From the NCBI GenBank assembly GCA_964484385.1, contig CAZAFV010000058.1:1-17820 (forward strand): a stretch of 17,820 bases of DNA. The letters run 5' to 3'. The position numbers and the translations under genes are program-made. This document shows positions 7,110 through 13,415 of this stretch, one piece after another. Every line of letters starts with the position of its first letter. Within the stretch, counting starts at the first letter, position 1. The stretch is from Poriferisodalis sp964484385. Lineage in GTDB: Bacteria > Actinomycetota > Acidimicrobiia > Acidimicrobiales > Poriferisodalaceae. The notes under the pieces were generated by a model, which saw only the letters and a list, made by a program, of their open reading frames with translations, searched no databases and was not told where the DNA came from.

Positions 7110-7925
7110 GAGCGACCTGAACGCGATGTAGAACGTCACGATCGCGAGGCCGAAGATGGCCGCTGCGCCCTTGCCGATGGCCGGCCAATCCCAGCCATCG
7201 AACAGGATGGCCCGCATGCCCTCCATCAGATAGGTGACAGGGTTCCACGCGGACACGGTCCGGAGCCAGCCACTCATCAGCTCGCGTGGCAGGAACGACG
7301 GCGTGAGGAACGCGAATGGGAAGAAGATCAGGAACGAGGAGTTGACCGCCGCAGGGTTACCGGTGCGCAGCGCGACCGTGTACGGGATGCCGCTGTAGGC
7401 CACGCTCCACGCGATCGCGAGCAGCAGGAACATCAGCAGTCCCAGAACGCCAGTCTCAAACCACACCCCGAATGCCAAGCCCATCGCAACGACGAACAGC
7501 GCGAGTCCGAGCGCCATCACGATGTCGGCCACCATCAACCCGAACAGCAGCGTGGAGCGCCGGATCGGCGTGACGAGCATCCGGTCGAGATAGCCGGATT
7601 GGATGTCGATCACGAGCACGCTGGCCCGGGAGATGCCTGTCACGGCGAAGATGATCGCCACCGGCAGCTGGAACGCCCGGTAGTCGAGCCCGACGCCGCT
7701 CCCCGCGGGCGCCTGACCCTCGACGAACGACTCAAGTGCGCCCGTATTCACCACAAAGAAGAAGACGGGAATGATCAGCGCCGGGATAACGAACTCGGGC
7801 TCCCGAACCACGCTGCGCACCGCCCGTCGCGCAATCGTGGCGATGTCGGTGAGAAAGCCGACGCGGTTCGTGAGACCGCCGCCTGGCGCTAGCCCGTCCG
7901 CAGGAGTCACCGCAGCGTCGGTCAC
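7086..7925 (-). CDS. ABC-2 type exporter permease (DrrB-like)
   Basis: A 279-residue integral membrane subunit of an ABC-2 family exporter. It has about six hydrophobic segments: VIPALIIPVFFFVV near residue 53, a re-entrant or TM region around IIFAVTGISRASVLVI, then LMVADIVMALGLALFVVAMGLAFG, LGLLMFLLLAIAWSVAYSG, FLIFFPFAFLTPSFLP and a last helix AAIFGLAIVTFYIAF. The ABC-2 signature region ELMSGWLRTVSAWNPVTYLMEGMR lies before the last helix. It starts at a GTG overlapping the stop of the ATPase gene (GTGA, 7922-7925), so translation is probably coupled and the two form one transporter. The closest described type is daunorubicin-resistance DrrB; the real cargo (drug, lipid or polysaccharide) cannot be told. 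Its last codons lie in the 28-base tandem repeat. Confidence 0.9.
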   Translation of the reverse strand: MTDAAVTPADGLAPGGGLTNRVGFLTDIATIARRAVRSVVREPEFVIPALIIPVFFFVVNTGALESFVEGQAPAGSGVGLDYRAFQLPVAIIFAVTGISRASVLVIDIQSGYLDRMLVTPIRRSTLLFGLMVADIVMALGLALFVVAMGLAFGVWFETGVLGLLMFLLLAIAWSVAYSGIPYTVALRTGNPAAVNSSFLIFFPFAFLTPSFLPRELMSGWLRTVSAWNPVTYLMEGMRAILFDGWDWPAIGKGAAAIFGLAIVTFYIAFRSLGRRVATG

Positions 7926-8998
7926 GATCCGCCTCCTGCCGTTGCAACGGCACCGTCTGTCGCAGATTCGCCGGCAGCGGCACCGGCCGCAGCCTCCTCG
8001 GCCGCGACAGCGTCTTCGGCCGCAGCCTCCTCGGCCGCGGCCATGCGGTAGCCGGTTGCCTGCAAGAACACGTCGTCGAGCGACGGTGTGCGCACCGTCA
8101 GCGCTGTCGGATGCACGTCGGCACTTGCCAACGCCACTGCCACCGCACCGATGAGCCCGGCGCCATCGGATGTCGCAATGGTGACGCCCAGCCGTCCAGC
8201 AGTCACGTCGTCGGCGCCCGGCACCGATGATGCAACCTCGGCCGCCCTGGCTATGTCGCTGGGTTCGAGATCCACCACGATGACGTCGGCGCCGACACCT
8301 CGCTTCAGCTCGACCGGTGTGCCCTGCTCCACGATGCGGCCGTCAGCCAGGATCGCGATTCGATCCGCCAGCGCATCGGCCTCCTCCAGGTACTGCGTGG
8401 TGAGGAATACCGTGACGCCCAGCTCGCTGTTCAGACGCCGCACCTCCTCCCAGACCTGCGTACGGCTCACCGGATCGAGGCCGGTGGTGGGCTCGTCGAG
8501 GAAGATCACTTCCGGTGCATGGATCAGCGATGCCGCCAGGTCGAGGCGTCGCTTCATGCCACCGCTGTAGGTGCTGACACGGTCGTCGATGGCATCGCCG
8601 ATGTCGGCAAGATCGATGGCCTGAGAAATGGACGAGGCCCGGTCGGCGGGGCGCAGCCCGTACAAGCGGGCCTGCAAGTCGAGGATCTCGCGGCCGGTCT
8701 GTTTCTCGTCGAGGGCGGCTTCCTGCATGGCCACGCCGATGCGGACGCGGACCTCCCCGGGGTTCTTGGCCACGTCGTAGCCGGCGACCCGTGCTGAGCC
8801 CGCCGTCGGTGCCAGCAGCGTGCACAGCATGCGCACCGTCGTGCTCTTGCCCGCCCCGTTCGGACCCAGGAAGCCGAAGATCTCGCCCTGGTGAACAAGC
8901 AGGTCCACCCCGTCCACCGCCCGCTTGGCCCCGAAGTCACGCACCAGCCCAGAGGCCTCGATGGCCGTTACCGGCGCTGCGGAATTCGATTCGGACAC
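7922..8998 (-). CDS. ABC transporter ATP-binding protein (DrrA-like) with Ala/Glu-rich tail
   Basis: A 358-residue nucleotide-binding subunit that powers the permease encoded next to it. It shows Walker A GPNGAGKST (45-53), a Q-loop at Gln92 (AMQEAAL), the signature YSGGM (144-148), Walker B IFLDEP (165-170) and D-loop GLDP. The H-loop reads LTTQYLEEAD: Gln202 replaces the usual switch His, as in DrrA-type antibiotic exporters. The DrrA-like C-terminal domain ends with VRTPSLDDVFLQATGYR. A 40-residue low-complexity tail rich in Ala, Glu and Gly (319-358) follows. It is encoded by a 33-base-period DNA repeat and is probably disordered. The start is a GTG (8996-8998); no strong ribosome binding site is visible. 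The gene lies 56 bases from the amidase remnant, implying that amidase and exporter were direct neighbours before the island arrived. Confidence 0.9.
   Translation of the reverse strand: MSESNSAAPVTAIEASGLVRDFGAKRAVDGVDLLVHQGEIFGFLGPNGAGKSTTVRMLCTLLAPTAGSARVAGYDVAKNPGEVRVRIGVAMQEAALDEKQTGREILDLQARLYGLRPADRASSISQAIDLADIGDAIDDRVSTYSGGMKRRLDLAASLIHAPEVIFLDEPTTGLDPVSRTQVWEEVRRLNSELGVTVFLTTQYLEEADALADRIAILADGRIVEQGTPVELKRGVGADVIVVDLEPSDIARAAEVASSVPGADDVTAGRLGVTIATSDGAGLIGAVAVALASADVHPTALTVRTPSLDDVFLQATGYRMAAAEEAAAEDAVAAEEAAAGAAAGESATDGAVATAGGGS
7984..8039. repeat. 23-base perfect direct repeat (period 33) in the ATPase tail
   Basis: Identical 23-base copies at 7984-8006 and 8017-8039 are 33 bases apart, i.e. 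11 codons, so the reading frame is kept. They encode the AAAEE/AAEEAAA stretches of the ABC ATPase tail and suggest recent in-frame slippage or duplication. Confidence 0.8.
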
Positions 8999-9054
8999 GG
9001 GCGGCAGGCTACCGAGCGGGCTGCGCCAGCGACAGGAGATTATGAGGCTGCCTG

Positions 9055-9174
9055 CTAGCCGGGAAGCTGTGGCAGGACGTCGATGTGGCGGGTGGCTGAC
9101 TCCCAGGCGTGGGCCAGCTCGAGCACCGAGCGGTCAGCACGGTGACGACCGACGAGCTGCAGGCCTACGGGCAA
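9055..9174 (-). pseudogene. Orphan 3' end of an amidase gene (island left boundary)
   Basis: The minus strand encodes 39 residues beginning LPVGLQLVGRHRADRSVLEL and ending VLPQLPG with a TAG stop. The first 30 residues are identical to the C-terminus of the intact amidase 6.2 kb to the right. At the next residue Ile replaces Ser, and after VLP the tails differ (QLPG here, ALSRSD there). Upstream of the Leu codon (9172-9174) homology stops abruptly, and no other amidase sequence exists on this side. All but one of the nine base differences in the best-aligned 104 bases are synonymous. Both copies therefore evolved as parts of working genes before one was cut off. It is best read as the displaced original 3' end of the amidase gene. 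Confidence 0.85.
9071..9174. repeat. Direct repeat flanking the defence island, left copy
   Basis: Aligns without gaps to 15299-15402 with 95 of 104 identities, including a perfect 43-base core at 9084-9126. The core is the best candidate for an attachment or recombination site; mismatches cluster on the island-proximal side (9127-9174). Confidence 0.8.
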
Positions 9175-9197
9175 CCAGATCCGGTTCATCTCCCGGA

Positions 9198-12100
9198 ATG
9201 CGCAGGTCCGCTCAAGTGTCACACGTCTGCGCCAGACTGCTCCTCGTGGCGAGCACGGCACATACCGAGGAGGGGGCGTTCAACTCGCTCTTCGCGCAGG
9301 CGCTGCTGCAGCGGTCACCGGGTTGGCAAGGACATCTGAATGCTGAGCAGTCAGGTGTCATTCGCGGTGCCAGGGCCAAGCGGCCTGACATCGTGCTTCA
9401 CGCGAGTAGCAGCACTGCAACAGTTATCGAGATCGAGTACGACGACAGTCCACCAACGAGCGTTGAAGGTGACGCTCTGGCCAGGCTTGGCAGCCAGTTC
9501 GCCACCGGCGCCGTCGTTGAGCATGTTGTCGCGCTGCGGGTACCGGCATTTCTGGGATCGCTGGATCAATCAGAAATTGCGGACATGTTGGGTGCTTCGG
9601 ATACGAGCTACTCCTACTGCTCGTACGTGGTCGCCGACGCTTCGGCGGCCACCGAGAGCGATTCCGATGCAATAGAGACCGCACCGTTAACGGTGCGGTA
9701 TCCGTCCACTGGATGGATCGAAGGAAGGCTCGACGACGTAGTTGGATTCATCGAGACGACTGCGATCTCCGAGCAAGCAGTCGACCGGGGGGCGACGCTC
9801 CTCGAAGAGGCCGTGAATGAGGCCGCATCGACAGTGACGTTCGAAGCGGCGCGACGACCGGATGCGTTAGCGAACATTGCGCAGTGCCTGCAACAGGAAC
9901 CCGGGCTGCAAACAACTCGGATGGCGATGACCGTGCTAGCCAACGCGTGCATCGTGCATCGCGCGATCGCGGACTCTCACGGCATCAAGAATTTTGCTCA
10001 GATGCGCGCAAAGGGCCTCGAGCTCGGCAGGCCGCACGTAAGCCAGCAGGAGTTCATCGAAGAGTGGCACCGCATCATGGACGAGGTCGACTATTGGCCG
10101 ATCTTCGCTCTGGCTCTCGACATCCTTGCGGCACTGCCGTCGCCTAGCGCGTCTCCTGTCTTGCTCCGAATGATGGGCTTAGCGGAAGGTCTCGAAGGTC
10201 TCGGGACGGTCACGACGGGCGACCTCGCCGGACAGGCCATCGGCCGTCTGATCACGGACCGCAAGTTCCTCGCGACGTTCTACACGCTTCCCAGTTCCGC
10301 GGCCCTGCTCGCCGAGCTGGCCGTCTCGCGACTCAGATTCGAACCAGACGGGGACCAGCTCGCCGGTGAATTGAAGATCGCTGACCTCGCCTGTGGAACT
10401 GGCACGTTGCTGTCCGCCGCATACCGACGAGTCGCGGCGCGGGTTCGACGCCAAGGGGCCAATGACCGATCGCTACACCGCCACATGGTGGAGGAAGTGC
10501 TCATTGGAGCGGACATCATGCCCGCGGCCACACACCTCACGGTTGCACAGCTGTCAGCGGCACACCCGGATATCACGTTCACCCAGACCACAATTCACAC
10601 GATGCCGTATGGCGAACACACCGTGCCGGGTGATGACAAACCCCGGACATCAATTGGTTCGCTCGATCTTCTAGGCACAGATGTCCAACTCAGCGTGTTC
10701 GGCACCGGTGAGCAAGCGTTAAGCGGCGGCGGTCTTGTATCTGGCCACGGACCCGACAGTCACGGCCGACTCAATCTCCCGGCCGGTTCCTTGGATCTCT
10801 GCATCATGAATCCGCCGTTCACGCGGCCGACCACCAAGGAAACTGCGGAACAGCAAGGAGTGCCGGTACCTGCCTTCGCAGGGTTTGAGACCACGAAGGC
10901 CGAGCAACGAGCGATGTCTCAAGAGCTCAAGCGACTCGGCAAGCAGCTGCCCCACAAGCAGGTTGGTCACGGCAACGCAGGACTCGCAACAAACTTCATT
11001 GATCTCGCACACCTCAAGACCAAGCCGGGCGGCGTCTTGGCTCTGGTGATTCCTGCGGCATTCGCCTCCGGAGCGTCGTGGGAGGGCGTGAGACTGATGT
11101 TGGCCCGGGAATACCGTGATGTCGTGGTGATATCGATTGCCGCAGTGGGCAGCACCGATCGAGCATTCTCAGCTGACACAGGCATGGCTGAAGTGCTTGT
11201 CGTAGCAACGCGTCGTGGCGCGTCAGGGCACCCATCACCTGACGAGACAGCATTGGCGAACTCTGGAGCCGCGGTCGACGGCGCCAACGATTCCATGTCC
11301 GACGACCTAGCTCTCTGGGTAAGTCTCCATGAACGTCCTGCTGGAATCGTCGCTGGAGTAGAAATCGCTCGTGCGGTGTCGAAAGTGCGCACCGACTCCG
11401 TCGGAAGCGTTCGTGTCGGTGAAGAGGCCGTTGCAACCTATACGCGGGCTTCGCTGGACCACGGCGGGTGCGCAGCCGTCCGAGAACCAGATGTTGCTCG
11501 GACGGCACTGGCCCTCACCGAAGGCAAACTCCGCTTGCCCCGCATGGCCGACATTCCGATAACTCTCGTGCCACTATGGGAACTCGGTGTTCCTGGCCCG
11601 TACCACCTCGATATCAAATCGACGGGCAACACCGCTCGCGGACCGTTCATCATCGAAGACTTGAACCTCGGCGAAACTGCTTCGTACCCGATCCTCTGGG
11701 GTCACGACGCCCAACGGGAGCGTCGGTTGCGGGTGGAGCCGGATTCTCAAGGCCGGGTGGATGCACAACAGCATGACGACGCCTTGAGCGTTTGGGAAAC
11801 GGCGACACGTCTTCACTGCAATCTGGACTTCCAGATCAACAGCCAACCCTTGGCCGCTTGCCTCACCGAGGAGCCAGTCATAGGGGGCCGAGCTTGGCCT
11901 TCGTTCATCCTGCAAGAGCCCAAGTGGGAATTTCTCGTAGCGCTGTGGCTGAATTCAACACTCGGTCTGATCAATTTCTGGTTTCTGGGAAGTCGGCAAC
12001 AGTCCGGCCGGGCAATCCTGACACTTACCCGCTTAGGTGAACTACTTGTTCCTGACCCTAGACAGCTTAGTGAAGGCCAGCTTGCGTCTGCGGCCTCCTG

Positions 12101-12344
12101 CGCTGCCGACTACATGCACACAGATCTGCTTCCCGCCAACGAATCGTGGCGCGATAGTTCTAGACAAGAACTAGATAGTTTCCTCCTTGAAGATCTGCTC
12201 GGGTTAGATCGGCAAGTTCTCAGCTCCCTCAGTGTCACACGTGACCAATGGTGCGAAGAGCCTTCCGTCCACGGTGGCCAAGCCTCAAGGCCGGCGCTCG
12301 TAGCCGCGGACAATGCAATACAGAGTTCGAACAATGAGCAATAG
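9198..12344 (+). CDS. Large N-6 adenine DNA methylase with PD-(D/E)xK-like N-terminal region
   Basis: A 1,048-residue protein resembling Type IIG / BREX PglX-like enzymes. The N-terminus has KRPDIVL (Asp64) followed by VIEIEYD (Glu78, Glu80), the spacing of a PD-(D/E)xK nuclease core but with Glu where Lys is expected. A long helical region follows to about residue 360. The catalytic domain carries motif I DLACGTGTLL (396-405) for S-adenosylmethionine and motif IV NPPF (538-541) for adenine N6 methylation, then KPGGVLALVIPAAF. The C-terminal part, including ALWLNSTLGLINFW and SRQQSGRA, looks like a target-recognition domain. The ATG at 9198 is the first start outside the amidase remnant; GTGs at 9216 and 9246 are alternatives and none has a good ribosome binding site. 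Its end overlaps the SIR2 gene by 11 bases. Likely role: marking self DNA, possibly also restriction. Confidence 0.85.
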   Translation: MRRSAQVSHVCARLLLVASTAHTEEGAFNSLFAQALLQRSPGWQGHLNAEQSGVIRGARAKRPDIVLHASSSTATVIEIEYDDSPPTSVEGDALARLGSQFATGAVVEHVVALRVPAFLGSLDQSEIADMLGASDTSYSYCSYVVADASAATESDSDAIETAPLTVRYPSTGWIEGRLDDVVGFIETTAISEQAVDRGATLLEEAVNEAASTVTFEAARRPDALANIAQCLQQEPGLQTTRMAMTVLANACIVHRAIADSHGIKNFAQMRAKGLELGRPHVSQQEFIEEWHRIMDEVDYWPIFALALDILAALPSPSASPVLLRMMGLAEGLEGLGTVTTGDLAGQAIGRLITDRKFLATFYTLPSSAALLAELAVSRLRFEPDGDQLAGELKIADLACGTGTLLSAAYRRVAARVRRQGANDRSLHRHMVEEVLIGADIMPAATHLTVAQLSAAHPDITFTQTTIHTMPYGEHTVPGDDKPRTSIGSLDLLGTDVQLSVFGTGEQALSGGGLVSGHGPDSHGRLNLPAGSLDLCIMNPPFTRPTTKETAEQQGVPVPAFAGFETTKAEQRAMSQELKRLGKQLPHKQVGHGNAGLATNFIDLAHLKTKPGGVLALVIPAAFASGASWEGVRLMLAREYRDVVVISIAAVGSTDRAFSADTGMAEVLVVATRRGASGHPSPDETALANSGAAVDGANDSMSDDLALWVSLHERPAGIVAGVEIARAVSKVRTDSVGSVRVGEEAVATYTRASLDHGGCAAVREPDVARTALALTEGKLRLPRMADIPITLVPLWELGVPGPYHLDIKSTGNTARGPFIIEDLNLGETASYPILWGHDAQRERRLRVEPDSQGRVDAQQHDDALSVWETATRLHCNLDFQINSQPLAACLTEEPVIGGRAWPSFILQEPKWEFLVALWLNSTLGLINFWFLGSRQQSGRAILTLTRLGELLVPDPRQLSEGQLASAASCAADYMHTDLLPANESWRDSSRQELDSFLLEDLLGLDRQVLSSLSVTRDQWCEEPSVHGGQASRPALVAADNAIQSSNNEQ
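9678..9699. repeat. Perfect 22-base palindrome inside the methylase gene
   Basis: ACCGCACCGTT is followed directly by its reverse complement AACGGTGCGGT, with no loop. It lies in the 5' part of the methylase coding region and could bind a dimeric protein or form a cruciform. No second copy was noticed elsewhere in the window. Confidence 0.7.
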
Positions 12345-13407
12345 CCAAGAAGAACCGACACCCCTCGACGTCGTAACGGCAACCGCACGAAAGTGCCTCG
12401 ATACGGTGCCTGTAATCGTATTGGGAAGTGGAGCTTCACTAATGCACGAATTGCCGAGCACAAGCGATGTCACGAGATTCGTCTGCGCGCAACAGACTGA
12501 TCCGTCTTGGTCATCTGAGGAAGGGCAAGCTTGGATCCGTCTTATAGAGCAGATCGGAGACAGCGATCTCGAGGATGCGCTGGGCAAGCAGAACCTTCCC
12601 GACGTCGTTCAAGACTATATTGTCAAGGTCGTATGGGAGTATATCCAGGAGCACGACCAGCGCGCATTCAACCAGATTGTTTCAACTGGGACAAAATCGG
12701 CGCTAGCTCGGCTTTACGACTTCTTCCTCACGACTAGCGAACAAGAAATCTCTGTCGTCACCACGAACTATGACCGGCTAGCCGAGTATGGCGCCGATAT
12801 GGCCAATCGATGGCACTATTCTGGCTTTCCTCCTGGATATTTTAGACGGCATCACACAGATGTACCATACACAATTATGCTCCCACGCCTTAGTGGAAGC
12901 GCTACTGTGCTCAAGAAAATCAATGTGTGGAAGGTACACGGGTCGCTTGATTGGTTCCTCACGGCTGACGGTGATGTGATTTCAATAGCTGCAGCTCGAG
13001 ATATACCGGCCAATTGTAGGCCAGCAATCATAACGCCTGGGCTGCACAAGTACGAGCGGACTCATCAAGAACCGTTTCGTTCGGTCTTGTCAGGGGCCGA
13101 CCGGGCACTGGATTCGGCAAAAGCATATATGTGCATCGGTTACGGGTTCAATGATCAACATATTCACCCGCGGCTGCTCAATCGCTGGCGCTCGGGTGAC
13201 GCTCACCTGCTAATTCTCGCGCGACACTTGACTTCTCATGCGCTCGCAATGTTAGACAATCCTCGCGACGGAAAGTACTTAGCTCTTGAATGCCGCAGCG
13301 GCCAGACATCAGGAACTCACGTCATCACCAATCTCTGTAATCCGGTGCCAGATCTCCCCGAAGTGAATCTATGGGACCTGCGCGAGTTGCTCGACAACAT
13401 TACGTAA
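12334..13407 (+). CDS. SIR2-domain protein, probable NADase effector of a SIR2-HerA defence system
   Basis: A 357-residue protein with an N-terminal SIR2-like Rossmann domain. Visible motifs are VIVLGSGAS (Gly31-Ser35, NAD binding), VVTTNYDRLAE (Asn145-Asp147), WKVHGSLDW (catalytic-type His202) and CIGYGFNDQHI (269-274), the standard set of bacterial defence SIR2 proteins. In this class SIR2 domains degrade NAD+ on phage sensing rather than deacetylating proteins; Asn145 and His202 are the residues expected to be essential. The ATG at 12334 overlaps the methylase stop (12342-12344), so translation is probably coupled. HerA starts 8 bases after its stop. Codon use is more AT-rich than in the flanking host genes (frequent ATA, TTA, CTA, AGA), which supports horizontal transfer. 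It probably assembles with the HerA hexamer. Confidence 0.9.
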   Translation: MSNSQEEPTPLDVVTATARKCLDTVPVIVLGSGASLMHELPSTSDVTRFVCAQQTDPSWSSEEGQAWIRLIEQIGDSDLEDALGKQNLPDVVQDYIVKVVWEYIQEHDQRAFNQIVSTGTKSALARLYDFFLTTSEQEISVVTTNYDRLAEYGADMANRWHYSGFPPGYFRRHHTDVPYTIMLPRLSGSATVLKKINVWKVHGSLDWFLTADGDVISIAAARDIPANCRPAIITPGLHKYERTHQEPFRSVLSGADRALDSAKAYMCIGYGFNDQHIHPRLLNRWRSGDAHLLILARHLTSHALAMLDNPRDGKYLALECRSGQTSGTHVITNLCNPVPDLPEVNLWDLRELLDNIT

Positions 13408-13409
13408 GG
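13406..13409 (+). promoter_or_regulatory. Ribosome binding site of the HerA gene
   Basis: AAGG overlaps the SIR2 stop codon and ends six bases before the ATG at 13416. This fixes the HerA start and indicates operon translation. Confidence 0.5.
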
Positions 13410-13415
13410 CAGGAT

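Noticed and set aside
6477..7892. A 471-codon plus-strand frame over the MBL hydrolase and ABC permease
   Set aside because: Arg/His/Asp-rich sequence with no domain, crossing two confidently assigned genes in other frames.
8925..9197. The upstream 91 codons of the open methylase frame, starting inside the ABC ATPase gene
   Set aside because: This stretch reads antisense through the ATPase start and the amidase remnant, and its translation (Arg/Gly/Pro-rich) is not protein-like. The methylase start must lie at 9198 or slightly downstream.
9055..9261. A complete 68-residue minus-strand gene starting at 9261
   Set aside because: Only the last 39 codons are amidase-like; the first 29 overlap the methylase start and have no similarity. 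It is a chance extension of the remnant.
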